Below, one piece after another: positions 36,542-45,387 of a stretch of DNA of 64,000 nt. The notes below the pieces were generated by a model that made no database searches, was not told where the DNA came from, and was given only the letters and a program-made list of their open reading frames with translations. Each line of letters starts with the position of its first letter. Position 1 is the first letter of the stretch. Position numbers and translations under genes: made by a program. The stretch lies in contig JAOSKU010000001.1 of assembly GCA_027493445.1 (NCBI GenBank), positions 2,438,822 to 2,502,821 on the forward strand, in the 5' to 3' direction. The DNA is from Thermoleophilia bacterium (GTDB lineage Bacteria; Actinomycetota; Thermoleophilia; RBG-16-64-13).

Positions 36542-37555
36542 TCACCTCCTCGAGCCGCTCCACTCCATGAGGCAGGCTCCCCAGGTGAGCCCGGCCCCGA
36601 ACCCCATGAGGAGCACCAGATCGCCTGTTTTCAGCCGGCCGCTTTCCTCGGCTTCGGTCAGACAGAGAGGTATGGAGGCACAGGAGGTGTTCCCGTACCT
36701 TTGCAGGTTGGTGCACACTCTATCGGGAGCCACCCCGAGCCGCGCGGAGGCGGCCTCGATGATACGCAGGTTCGCCTGATGCGGCACGAAAAGATCGATC
36801 TCGTCGACCGCGCGCCCGCAACGATCGAGGACCCGGTGGGCCGACTCGGAGATGACCCGGGTGGCGAAGCGGTAGACCTCCCGGCCGTTCATGTGCAGGT
36901 AGTGCTGCCGCGCCGTCACGGTCTCGTGAGTGGCCGGCATGCGTGACCCGCCGGCGGGTATGGACAGGAGGTCTGCGCCCGAGCCATCGCTCCCCAGGTC
37001 GAAGCCCAGGATGCGGCCGGCCCCGTCGGCCGGAGACACGACGACCGCTCCCGACCCGTCGCCAAACAGCACGGCCGTCCCGCGGTCGCTCCAGTCGAGG
37101 ATGCGCGAGATGACTTCGGCTCCCACGACCAGGACGTGCTCGCGCAGACCCGAGGCTACCAGCCCGCTGGCCATGGCCAGCGCATACACAAAGCCGGTGC
37201 ACCCGGCGGAGAGGTCGCACGAGCCCGCGTTCAGCGCTCCCACTTCGTGCGCGATGCGGGCGGCGGTGGCCGGCATCAGGTTGTCCGGAGAGATGGTCGC
37301 GCAGATAACGAGGTCGATCTTCTCAGGTTCGAGCCCCGCGCCCGAGAGAGCGGCCCGGGCCGCCGGGACGCCAAGGTCGGAGGCGGATACTCCCACGGGG
37401 GCGACCCGCCGCGAGCGGATTCCGGTCCGCTGGGTGATCCACTCATCGGAGGTGTCGAGGCTCGCCGGAAGCTCGGCGTTGGCGATCTCACTTGCGGGCA
37501 GATACGTCCCGAGTCCGCTGATGGTAACCGGGCGGCCCAGCATGCCAGGAGCCAT
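36542..37555 (-). CDS. fabH: 3-oxoacyl-ACP synthase III
   Basis: A 337-residue initiating condensing enzyme with catalytic Cys in CDLSAGCTGFVYALAMASG, His in FVPHQANLRIIEAA and Asn in QRYGNTSCASIPLCL. TSDEWITQRTGIRSRRVA is the CoA-binding N-terminal signature. ATG 37555 overlaps the fabZ stop (TGATG), indicating coupling, and fabD starts 3 bp after its stop. Confidence 0.95.
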   Translation of the reverse strand: MAPGMLGRPVTISGLGTYLPASEIANAELPASLDTSDEWITQRTGIRSRRVAPVGVSASDLGVPAARAALSGAGLEPEKIDLVICATISPDNLMPATAARIAHEVGALNAGSCDLSAGCTGFVYALAMASGLVASGLREHVLVVGAEVISRILDWSDRGTAVLFGDGSGAVVVSPADGAGRILGFDLGSDGSGADLLSIPAGGSRMPATHETVTARQHYLHMNGREVYRFATRVISESAHRVLDRCGRAVDEIDLFVPHQANLRIIEAASARLGVAPDRVCTNLQRYGNTSCASIPLCLTEAEESGRLKTGDLVLLMGFGAGLTWGACLMEWSGSRR

Positions 37556-37992
37556 CAAGCCACGTCACCTTCCGCGAGGGCGAAGGTCATGGTGGCGCTG
37601 CTCGCGAGCCGGTTGCCGACAAAGGCCTTGCCCTCTCCCTTGCCCAAGGGTCCGCGCAGCCCCACCAGGCCCACCTCCACGCGGAGAGTTTCTCCAGGCC
37701 TTACCTGAGAGCGAAAGCGGACCTTCTCGAGCCCGGCGAAAAGAACGAGCTTGCCACGGTTCTCCAATACTGAGAGCAGGGCCACGGCACCGGCCTGAGC
37801 CATGGCCTCCACCTGCAGGACGCCCGGGAACACGGGATGACCAGGAAAGTGCCCGCGAAAGACCTCCTCGTCGGGCGACAGGTCTTTCTCGGCCACGCAA
37901 CGCTCTCCCGGCACCAACTCAAGCACCCGGTCGAGGAACAAGAAAGGAGCGCGGTGAGGGATGATAGCTTCGATCTGAGCTTTGTCGAGCAT
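37555..37992 (-). CDS. fabZ: 3-hydroxyacyl-ACP dehydratase
   Basis: A 145-residue hot-dog dehydratase. IIPHRAPFLFLDRVLEL precedes the catalytic helix FRGHFPGHPVFPGVLQVEAM, where the His and Glu are active-site residues. ATG 37992 follows GGGAGCA. It is the first gene of the fab operon, divergent from the cyclodeaminase gene across a 154-bp gap. Confidence 0.95.
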   Translation of the reverse strand: MLDKAQIEAIIPHRAPFLFLDRVLELVPGERCVAEKDLSPDEEVFRGHFPGHPVFPGVLQVEAMAQAGAVALLSVLENRGKLVLFAGLEKVRFRSQVRPGETLRVEVGLVGLRGPLGKGEGKAFVGNRLASSATMTFALAEGDVA

Positions 37993-38146
37993 GCGAAAGG
38001 TGCTCCCCGGCGATACGGCGACCCCAGAAACGATGAACCCGGCGGGCAGGAACCGGTGCCCCCGGGTCGCGGATGCTAGTATTGTCCAGCAAACACCGAC
38101 CCATTTCAAGGACACGCCTTTCGCTCCTAATCACGAAGCGCGCCGA

Positions 38147-38791
38147 GTGGGATCCACCAGCTACATCGATGACTCTTTGCGCTCGTTCCTGGTCAAGCTC
38201 GGCGGACGTTCCCCCGAGCCGGCGGGGGGCGCGGCCCTGGCCCTGGCCGGAGCGTCGGCCGCGGCCCTGGTGTCACTCACCTGTCACGCGGGACTCGGCG
38301 ATTCCGACTTGGGTGCGGAACATGAGGCATTGCGCGCGTGTCAGGTTCGTAGCGCAGACCTGTCGGAACGTATCCAGAAGCTCATCGACCAGGATGTGCA
38401 CGCCTACCGCGCGGTCCTGCAGGCGCTGCGCATGCCCCAGGCAACCGACGATCAACGGCGGGCGCGACAGACGTCACTCGACGATGCGCTGGCGCGCGCC
38501 TCGGAGGTCCCGCTGGAAGTAGCTCGTGCCTCTCTGGAGATACTGGCGCTGGCCGTGCGGTTGGAACCCTCGGTGCGTCCGGTCGTGGTCGGCGACCTGG
38601 CAGCCTCCGTGCACTTGGCCGAGGCGGCTATCAGGGGCTCGCTGCGAAACGCACGTGTGAATGCCGGAGCGATGGTCGATGCCTCGCGGGCTCAGACGAT
38701 CATTCAAGCCGCCGAGGACCTGGGCCGCGAGGCAAATCGGCACGCATCCCTCGCCCACCAGGCCCTTGGCGACCGCGGGCTTCCCGGGTAA
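38147..38791 (+). CDS. Cyclodeaminase/cyclohydrolase family protein (FTCD-C/FchA-like)
   Basis: A 214-residue helical protein. The N-terminal SLRSFLVKLGGRSPEPAGGA followed by ALALAGASAAALVSLTC is the family signature, with DVHAYRAVLQALRMP and VVVGDLAASVHLAEAAIRG further on. Family members act on formiminotetrahydrofolate or methenyl-tetrahydrofolate, which would link it to one-carbon metabolism. The GTG start at 38147 fits the family length but has no strong ribosome site. The exonuclease fusion gene starts 17 bp downstream. Confidence 0.85.
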   Translation: MGSTSYIDDSLRSFLVKLGGRSPEPAGGAALALAGASAAALVSLTCHAGLGDSDLGAEHEALRACQVRSADLSERIQKLIDQDVHAYRAVLQALRMPQATDDQRRARQTSLDDALARASEVPLEVARASLEILALAVRLEPSVRPVVVGDLAASVHLAEAAIRGSLRNARVNAGAMVDASRAQTIIQAAEDLGREANRHASLAHQALGDRGLPG

Positions 38792-38808
38792 CCGGCACCT
38801 CGACACGC

Positions 38809-40755
38809 GTGCAGCTCCAACTCTCACTCCACCTGGCCGACGAGCTGTACGATCTCCTCCTCATGACCGGCGAGCCGGTGGACTACCTGGACGCCGCCCG
38901 TAGACTCCTGGCCCTGCGCGCAGCCCCGGCCGACCTCTGCCGTCCGGTGATGGCCAGCCTCGTCGCCGAGGATCGGCGTTTCTGCTGGGCCGACCGCTCG
39001 GCCATCGGACTGGCGGATTGGAGGGTGGCCGACCCGGACCTGGCCGAGGTGACGTTCGTCGTAGTCGACCTGGAGACCACCGGCGCTCGGCCCGGCGAAG
39101 GCAAGATCACCGAGATCGGCGCGGTCCGCGTCGAATGCCTGCGTGAAGCGGCGCACTTCGAGACCCTGGTGAACCCGCTGCGCTCCATCCCACCCAAGGT
39201 GACGGAGATCACCGGCATCACGCCGCGCATGGTCGGGGGCGCGCCCCGCATCGAGGAGATCATGCCGCATTTCCTCGATTTCCTGCGCGACGGGGTAATC
39301 GTAGCCCACAACGCCTCCTTCGACCTGGGCTTCCTCAACTACGAGCTCGGCCGGCTGAAAGGCCGGCGTCTGGGGGAAGGAGCCATCGACACCGTGTCTC
39401 TGGCCCGCTGCATGGCCCCCGGGCTGCCCAATTATCGGCTGGGAACAGTGGCGGAGGCGCTGGGCTCGCAGGTTGTGCCCGTGCACCGAGCCCTCGCCGA
39501 CGCCCAGGCCACCGCACATATCTTCCTGACCTTGATGGGGCGCCTGCAGGAACGGGGCGTGACCCGGCTCAACGAAGCCCGCAGCATCATCGACCCCGGC
39601 CACAAACGCGACCGGCACAAGCTGGCGCTGACACGCGACTTGCCGCGCACGCCGGGAGCCTACCTGTTCCAGGACCGCGATGGGACCGTGCTCTATGTGG
39701 GCAAGGCCGAACGGCTGCGCGACCGCGTACGATCCTACTTCCTTTCGCACGCCAACCACCCGCGCAAGGTACGCCAGGCCGTGCGGCGGCTGCATCGCGT
39801 GACCTGGGAGGAGACGGGCTCGCCGCTGGCGGCGGTCGTACGCGAGCAGGCTCTGATACTCGAACATCGCCCAGCCTGCAACGTCCACGGCCGGCGACCG
39901 GAGAACTATGTCTACCTCAAGGCCGGCGGCGCCGGCGCCGGCATGCGCCTGTATGCCGGCAGCCGCCGGGGCACCGGGGGAGCGACCACGGCTGCCGCCC
40001 CTCTGGCCATCGGGCCCTTTCGGGGGCGCGCCCGGGTGAAGTCGGCTTTGGAGCTCGTAACCCGCTGCTACCCTGTACGCCGATGCCGGAGTCAGTGCGG
40101 ACAGTCACCCTGCCTCTTTGGCCACACCGGCAGCTGTCTGGCTCCCTGCCGGGCCGAGGACGGCCGCGTGGCCGAGCACGATGCCCTTGTCCGAGGCTTG
40201 CTCGACTGGCTCGCGGGAGAGGACGAGACCCCGCTGGGAGACCCCGTGGCCCGCGCCCAGCGGCTCATGCGCTCCCTCGCGAAGCAGCACCGCTTCGAGG
40301 AAGCGGAGTGGATACGGCAGGCGCTCGAGCACCTAGGGGGCCTGCGCCGGTCCTACCTAGCCTTGCGCGAGGCCCGGGAGCTACGGGTGGCTGTGCTCTG
40401 GCCTCTACCCGAAACGGCAGCGGGCAAGCGCGTCCAGCTGGATCTGGTCTGGGACGGCACGCTGCGAGAGTCGCTCACCCTTCAGAGCTCCACGGCTGCC
40501 TTGGAGATCGGCCGGGCCCTTCGGGCTCTGCCCTGGGTGGAGGAAACCGAGCGAACCCGAGAAAGCGGCCGGGGCCCGCAGGCAGTAGCCGTCGATCAGG
40601 AGGAGCTCGACACCCTCCTGGCCGTCCGCCGCTGGCTGATCGAGACCCCGGACGCTATCAGCGAGCGCTGCCCATCCGCCACTCCCGGGCTGGACACCGG
40701 CGAGATCTGGCGGGGGCGTCTTCTGGAGCGGGCACGGCCGTTCCTGGAGGCTTGA
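38809..40755 (+). CDS. DEDDh exonuclease fused to GIY-YIG (UvrC-like) nuclease domain
   Basis: A 648-residue fusion. Residues 80-250 are a DnaQ-type 3'-5' exonuclease with FVVVDLETTGARPGEGKITE, VIVAHNASFDLGFLNYEL and HRALADAQATAHIF. Residues 275-360 are a GIY-YIG domain (LPRTPGAYLFQDRDGTVLYV followed by GKAERLRDRVRSYF). A UvrC-like cysteine region (CRSQCGQSPCLFGH) and a UvrB-contact-like helix (LAKQHRFEEAEWIRQALEHL) follow. The same order occurs in mycobacterial Rv2191, assumed to act in DNA repair. The UvrC C-terminal endonuclease V-like and HhH domains are absent. Confidence 0.9.
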   Translation: MQLQLSLHLADELYDLLLMTGEPVDYLDAARRLLALRAAPADLCRPVMASLVAEDRRFCWADRSAIGLADWRVADPDLAEVTFVVVDLETTGARPGEGKITEIGAVRVECLREAAHFETLVNPLRSIPPKVTEITGITPRMVGGAPRIEEIMPHFLDFLRDGVIVAHNASFDLGFLNYELGRLKGRRLGEGAIDTVSLARCMAPGLPNYRLGTVAEALGSQVVPVHRALADAQATAHIFLTLMGRLQERGVTRLNEARSIIDPGHKRDRHKLALTRDLPRTPGAYLFQDRDGTVLYVGKAERLRDRVRSYFLSHANHPRKVRQAVRRLHRVTWEETGSPLAAVVREQALILEHRPACNVHGRRPENYVYLKAGGAGAGMRLYAGSRRGTGGATTAAAPLAIGPFRGRARVKSALELVTRCYPVRRCRSQCGQSPCLFGHTGSCLAPCRAEDGRVAEHDALVRGLLDWLAGEDETPLGDPVARAQRLMRSLAKQHRFEEAEWIRQALEHLGGLRRSYLALREARELRVAVLWPLPETAAGKRVQLDLVWDGTLRESLTLQSSTAALEIGRALRALPWVEETERTRESGRGPQAVAVDQEELDTLLAVRRWLIETPDAISERCPSATPGLDTGEIWRGRLLERARPFLEA

Positions 40756-40814
40756 GAACTTGCCTCGAGACAAAGTTGTGGCCGCAGTGGCCGCTTGGGC
40801 GGCCCAGTACGTAT

Positions 40815-40840
40815 GCGCCCGGGCCGCCGAGCCCGGGCGC
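40815..40840. repeat. Perfect 10-bp inverted repeat between convergent genes
   Basis: GCGCCCGGGC, 6-nt loop, GCCCGGGCGC. It lies between the converging exonuclease gene and the 61-residue gene and could end transcription on both strands, but neither side has a T run. Confidence 0.5.
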
Positions 40841-40869
40841 GAAGCGAGTAGCTGGTCCGCTGGAGGGCG

Positions 40870-41055
40870 CTAGACGGGCGCCACCTCACGGGTCGAGACG
40901 TCGATGCCCCTTGCCTTCATCACTACGGTGAGCAGGCTCCGATCAATCTTGCCCTTGTAGATCGGGACCCCTTCCTGGACGCAGAACTGGATGATGTCCT
41001 TCGTCTCCATCCCGAACTCTTTCGCCAGCTCTTCCGGAGTGAAGTGGTTGGCCAT
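40870..41055 (-). CDS. Small conserved-looking protein, 61 residues
   Basis: Sequence opens MANHFTPEELAKEFGMETKD and continues IIQFCVQEGVPIYKGKID. The helix-turn pattern resembles the short N-terminal modules of translation initiation factor IF-2 or small helix-turn-helix domains; this is only a resemblance. ATG 41055 follows AAAGGAGCAG at ideal spacing, so translation is likely. A promoter, structured RNA and intrinsic terminator lie just upstream (41099-41246), so expression may depend on read-through of that terminator. Confidence 0.6.
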   Translation of the reverse strand: MANHFTPEELAKEFGMETKDIIQFCVQEGVPIYKGKIDRSLLTVVMKARGIDVSTREVAPV

Positions 41056-41098
41056 CACTGCTCCTTTCTAGGGTACCTGGCAATCCGCCTCGAGCGAC

Positions 41099-41130
41099 AA
41101 AAAAGCCCGGCACGCGCACGCTGCCAGGCT
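41099..41130 (-). terminator. Intrinsic terminator upstream of the 61-residue gene
   Basis: On the minus strand AGCCTGGCA pairs over nine positions with TGCCGGGCT (one G-U) around a 9-nt loop and ends in TTTTTT. It stands 44 nt before ATG 41055 and 170 nt after moeA. Confidence 0.8.
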
Positions 41131-41211
41131 CTCTCGCACATTTTCGGCCGGACCGGGAATCTTGGATCCCATCCGGCGGGGCCAACGCCCCGCATCGACT
41201 CGAGCAATCAT
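41099..41211 (-). ncRNA. Candidate small RNA or attenuating leader
   Basis: A transcript from the promoter at 41218-41246 to the terminator would be about 113 nt. It folds into GCGGGGC-GTTG-GCCCCGC, then CCGGA ... TCCGG enclosing GGGATC/GATTCCC, then the terminator stem. No protein family matches the short frames in it. I know no RNA family that fits. It is either a free small RNA or a regulated leader of the 61-residue gene. Confidence 0.5.
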
Positions 41212-41217
41212 AGCCTC

Positions 41218-41246
41218 ATTGTAGACCGGCGCCGCACCGGGCACAA
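41218..41246 (-). promoter_or_regulatory. Promoter of the candidate RNA
   Basis: TTGTGC, 17-bp spacer, TACAAT on the minus strand, 54-82 bp beyond the moeA stop. Confidence 0.65.
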
Positions 41247-41299
41247 CCTCTGTCGACACCGATTTTTCCCGCAAAGTGCGATATCGGGTGCGTCGACAT

Positions 41300-42523
41300 C
41301 TATGGCTCGAGCCACTCCTCTCGAAGGAGCACCATGTCCGCCGTCTCCCCGGCGCGCAGCACGCCCACATCATCCGGGATGAAGACCAAACCGTTGGCCT
41401 TGACCATAGAACGCAGGATGCCGGAGCCTTGGGGCCCGGTGGAGCTGGCGTGCCACACGTCGCCCTCGCGCCACGCCCGGGCTCTCATGACGTGAACGCG
41501 GCCATAACGGTTGGCCACGTCCTCCTCGAGGACGGCCCGGTGGGTGGGTCGCAACACCCGCCGGTGCCCCATCAACCGCATCAGGGCGGGCCGGACGAAG
41601 AGCTCGAATGAGACCATAGCGGCCACCGGATTCCCGGGCACGCCGAAGACCAGGCAGCCCTCCCGCACGCCGAAGGCCAGCGGTTTCCCCGGTTTCATGG
41701 CCACGCCCCACAGACGCCGCTCGACACCCAGGGCGTCCTGGACATCCTTGACGAAGTCGAACTCGCCGACCGAGACGCCTCCCGAGGTGATGAGCACGTC
41801 GTAAGCCAGGCCCCGCTCCACCAGGGCCCGGGTAGCCTCGTAGTCGTCGGGGGCTATCCCCAGGCGGTCCGGCTCCAGGCCCAGCTGGCGACACTGTGCC
41901 TCGAGCGTATAGCTGTTGGAGTTCCTGATCTGGCCGGGACGCAGGGGCTGGTCCACCTCTACGAGCTCGCTGCCCGTGGAGATGATGGCCACCCTCGGGC
42001 GGCGACACACCAGTACCTCCGGGAAACCCAAGCTGGCCAGGATACCGATCTCCGCCGGTCCGATGGGATCGCCCGGCTGGAGAACCACGTCGCCGGCGGC
42101 AACGTCCTCACCGGCCAGACGGACGCTGGTTCCCGGGACCACCTCCCGGAAGAGGCGTACCTTGCCGCCGACCTCCTCACTTGCTTCGACCTCCACGACG
42201 GCGTCGGCTCCGGGAGGCAGCGCGGCCCCCGTCATGATCTTTGCCGCCTCCCCCGGACCGACGTCGGCCCAGGAGTCGGCTCCCGCGGGGATGGTGTCCC
42301 GCATGATCAGGGCCACCGGATGTTCGGGGCCGGCGCCGGCGGTGTCGACCGCCCTCACCGCGAACCCGTCCATGGCCGAGTTGTCGAAAGGAGGGACGTG
42401 ATGGGGTGCAGCGATAGGTTCGGCGAGCACCCCACCCAGGGAGTCGGTGAGAGCCCTGCGCTCCGGAGGCAGAGGCCGGGCTTCGGCAAGGATGAGCGCT
42501 CGGGCTTCGGCGATGCTGATCAT
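41300..42523 (-). CDS. moeA: Molybdopterin molybdenumtransferase
   Basis: A 407-residue MoeA. It shows HVPPFDNSAMDGFAVRA in domain I, IMTGAALPPGADAVVEVE, domain III ISTGSELVEVDQPLRPGQIR, LITSGGVSVGEFDFVKDV, and MKPGKPLAFGV with FGVPGNPVAAMVSFELFVRP near the active site. It inserts molybdenum or tungsten into molybdopterin-AMP. No other cofactor synthesis gene is in the window, so it stands alone here. It reads toward the small RNA locus and diverges from the M28-like gene across a 200-bp gap. Confidence 0.95.
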   Translation of the reverse strand: MISIAEARALILAEARPLPPERRALTDSLGGVLAEPIAAPHHVPPFDNSAMDGFAVRAVDTAGAGPEHPVALIMRDTIPAGADSWADVGPGEAAKIMTGAALPPGADAVVEVEASEEVGGKVRLFREVVPGTSVRLAGEDVAAGDVVLQPGDPIGPAEIGILASLGFPEVLVCRRPRVAIISTGSELVEVDQPLRPGQIRNSNSYTLEAQCRQLGLEPDRLGIAPDDYEATRALVERGLAYDVLITSGGVSVGEFDFVKDVQDALGVERRLWGVAMKPGKPLAFGVREGCLVFGVPGNPVAAMVSFELFVRPALMRLMGHRRVLRPTHRAVLEEDVANRYGRVHVMRARAWREGDVWHASSTGPQGSGILRSMVKANGLVFIPDDVGVLRAGETADMVLLREEWLEP

Positions 42524-42612
42524 GGTGGCGTGTCTTTCCTCAGAACGGGCGTGTGGAGAAACGAGAAACCCAGATCGACAACCCAGGATAGCACGAGCTC
42601 TGTCCTGAAGGT

Positions 42613-42640
42613 GGTACCCGGCCTCGTGCGACCGGGTACC
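42613..42640. repeat. Perfect 9-bp inverted repeat in the moeA/M28-like intergenic region
   Basis: GGTACCCGG, 10-nt loop, CCGGGTACC. It lies between divergent genes, so an operator for a dimeric regulator is possible; no T run follows, which argues against a terminator. Confidence 0.45.
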
Positions 42641-42724
42641 CGACCCCTGCCATCCCTAAAGGCCCGATTTGCTCCCGCCTCCCTCCCGACGTAGAATGCA
42701 CCTCGACTCGGACCGGGAGAACGG

Positions 42725-44550
42725 ATGCAACTCACCGTGCGCCGGCGCCTGGCGGACAGGATCTGGCAATGGCGGAAGCTGACTTATGCCGTGAGCGCGG
42801 CCCTCGTCGTGGCGACCGCGCTCACGGTGTTTCTCTCCATCACGGCCCCCGCGGCCGTAGTTCAGATCTCGACGGCACCCACTTTCTTTGAAGCAGGACG
42901 GGCCTACCGGGCAACCCAGGACCTGGTCCGGGACTACCCTGAGCGGCGCATGGGCTCGGCGGCGGCCGAAGCCGCCGGCGTCTGGTACGAGCAGCGCCTG
43001 GACGACCTGCAGATCCCCTACCAGCGCGAAGCCTTCGAGGTCATGCTCGGGAACAACCGGGTGACCCTCAGAAACATCGCCGTCACCTTCCCCGGGGAGA
43101 GCCCCGAGGTGATCCTGGTAGTGGCCCCCCGGGCGACCGTTTCCCAGTCCAAGCTCCGGCCCGGAGCAAGCGCAAGCGGCACCGCGATCCTGCTCGACCT
43201 CATTCAGGTGTTCGCCGCCCGTCCGCACGAGAAGACGCTTGTCTTTCTCTCCACCGAGGACGAGGGCTACGCTGGTCTAGGGATCTCCCGCTACCTCGAG
43301 ACCGATCCTCTGGCCGAGAACGTGCGAGCCCTTCTCACCTTCCGGGGTCTCGGCCGGGAGCAGCGGGAGGAGCTGCAGGCGGGTGTTTCCGGCACGGATA
43401 CCAGCACACCGGGATGGTACGTCCAGCTGGCCGGCAGTGTCCTGCAGCGGTCCGGCCTGCGGCTCCAGCTGCCCAGGCTCACTCGGCAGGTGGCCGACCA
43501 CGCTCTACGTCTGACCCAGGGTGACCAAGTAGCCGGCCTCAGGAGGGGCATTCCCTCGCTCCGTCTCTACGACAGCGGCGGAGGAGAAGCCACCTCCGCC
43601 GGCCTGGCAACCCATGGAGCCGCCATGGAGCGCATCATCCTGTCTCTCGACGGTGGCACCGAGATTCCCACCGATCCAGGAACCGCGCTTGTGCTGGCCT
43701 CGGGACGCTACCTGACCGGCCGGGCCCTTGCGATCCTGGGCGTGATCATGCTGCTACCGGGATCCCTCATGGCCGTCACCTGGCTGGCCGTGACCCGCGT
43801 CCGTCCCGATGCCTGGCTGCGCTATCTACGCAACCTCACCTCGTTCGTCCTGCCCCTGGCCGCCACCGGCGGCGCCACCTGGCTCGTCGCTCGCGCGGGG
43901 TCGTGCCGCTTTATCCCTTTCAAGCCCCTCCTTACGCGCCGCCGGCCACATCACCCGACTGGGTGGTCGCCGGTCTCCTGGCGGTCCTCGGCTTGGTGTT
44001 CTTCTTCCTCAGCCGGCATTCACTGGGGTATCTGCGCCCGCGTGAGCCCCTGGTGATGGCAGAAACGGTCAAGTTGAGCCTCGGGCTGGCCGTGCTGGTC
44101 GCCGGCCTGGCCCTCCTTGCATCGCACTCCCCGTTCTCGGTGCTCACGGGCGTCACGGCGGCCTGGGCTTGGCCTCTTGCCACCTGCTTCGCCGAACCGC
44201 GGAGAGCGGTCGTGGAGTGGTGGCCCCGTCCGCGGACCAACCTACCCCTCCTCCTGACCGGACTCAGCGCTCCGGTGCTGCTCTATGCCTACCTGGTCAC
44301 GACTGCAGATATCGGCTTCTGGAATGGCTGGTGGTTCCTGCTGGTGCAGACAGTCTCAGGAGCGTATGGCCTGCGGGGGCCTGCGGCCTCGGTGCTGATC
44401 ACAACCGGTTTCCTGATCCTCTTGGGAGTGAAGCGGCTCCACCTGATACCCATCGAGACCCTCGAGGAGCACGACGACCTGACCATGGTCGAACGCCCGC
44501 CCCACCGCGTCCGAAAGGTGAAGAAGGTGCGCCGCCCCCACACGCTCTAG
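42725..44550 (+). CDS. M28-like membrane protein with degenerate metal site (frameshifted)
   Basis: About 608 residues after correction. One N-terminal helix (LTYAVSAALVVATALTVFLS) leads to an M28 aminopeptidase-like ectodomain: DYPERRMGSAAAEAAGVWYE, RNIAVTFPGESPEVILVVAP, KTLVFLSTEDEGYAGLGISR. The zinc ligands expected as HxD and GAxDN are not present (VVAPRATVSQ and GASASGTAILL), so catalysis is doubtful. Several membrane helices follow (ALAILGVIMLLPGSLMAVTW, LLTGLSAPVLLYAYLV). The frame breaks at the G run 43898-43901; one extra base restores AGVVPLYPFQAPPY. It may be a scaffold or binding protein. Confidence 0.7.
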
Positions 44551-44649
44551 ACGCCGGCGTGCGATGGACGAGAGCCCAGACAAGAACGCAGCGAGCGGAC
44601 GGAGCCGGAGGCGGCGGACGGGAGGAGCCGCGGCCGAGCCGTGAGGGAA

Positions 44650-45369
44650 TCAGCGGTAGTCGAGGTACTCCAGAGCCATGTGCCTGATGAGCTCCGCGTT
44701 CTCCGCGCACTTGTCAGCGATGGACTCGAGGCGCTCGATGATCGACTTCAGCTGGTGGAAGGTCTTGAAGTCGGTGTCCATGTCGAACATGAAGCGATAC
44801 ATCTGGGCGAAGACATCGTCGGCTCGGCTCTCTATGGCGTCGACCTCGAGGGCCAGCGAGATGGACTCCTTGAGGTCGCCACGCATGGCGAAGACTACGT
44901 CCCGCAGCTTGCGGACCGCCTCCAGATCGATCTTGATCATCTGCACCAGGAGCATGTTGAGCTCCTGAGGCAGAGAGATCCGCCTCATGGCGATGCGATC
45001 GGCGGCGCCCACCGCCAGATTGGCAATGCCGTCCATGGAGGCCACCAGACGGGCCAAGTCGGCCCGGCCCATGAAGAAGACACCGCCGGTGGAGAGCATG
45101 TCGGCGATGTCGGCCTTGTGATCGTCGGCCTCGCTCTCGAGCCGGTCGAGCTCGCTCACCGTCTCCCCGAGAGCCTCGTATCTGTCGGCTACAAAGTGCT
45201 GTACGCCGTCACCCAGGCGATCCACGATGGTGACCACGAGGTCGGTGAACTCCCGGATCTTGTCCAGAACCTGCTCTTCCCGCTGCTTACCCATGGCGTC
45301 CAGGGCGCCTTCGAGGGATGTCTGGCCTCCCAGGGTCTTGCGGATCTTGTTGAACGCCGAGTCGCTCAT
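44650..45369 (-). CDS. DUF47/PhoU-like phosphate transport regulator
   Basis: A 239-residue all-helical protein of the TIGR00153/DUF47 type. It shows VVTIVDRLGDGVQHFVADRY, LESEADDHKADIADMLSTGG, the internally repeated VDAIESRADDVFAQMYRFMF and a C-terminal LKSIIERLESIADKCAENAE. The E-x3-D-x2 metal-binding helices resemble PhoU. Such genes typically accompany PIT transporters, as here (18 bp downstream of pit), and modulate their activity. ATG 45369 follows GAGGGAG. Confidence 0.9.
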   Translation of the reverse strand: MSDSAFNKIRKTLGGQTSLEGALDAMGKQREEQVLDKIREFTDLVVTIVDRLGDGVQHFVADRYEALGETVSELDRLESEADDHKADIADMLSTGGVFFMGRADLARLVASMDGIANLAVGAADRIAMRRISLPQELNMLLVQMIKIDLEAVRKLRDVVFAMRGDLKESISLALEVDAIESRADDVFAQMYRFMFDMDTDFKTFHQLKSIIERLESIADKCAENAELIRHMALEYLDYR

Positions 45370-45387
45370 AGCCACTCCCTCTGAACC

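Noticed and set aside
36840..37964. Long plus-strand open frame opposite fabH and fabZ
   Set aside because: Antisense to genes with intact catalytic motifs; composition is Pro/Arg/Ser shadow.
40815..40840. Bidirectional intrinsic terminator
   Set aside because: The stem is perfect but lacks a T run on either side, so it is reported only as an inverted repeat.
40757..40869. A further divergent copy of the miniature repeat
   Set aside because: Short GC-rich words (GTGGCCGCAGTGGCCGC) resemble the element, but neither terminal repeat nor the core palindrome is present.
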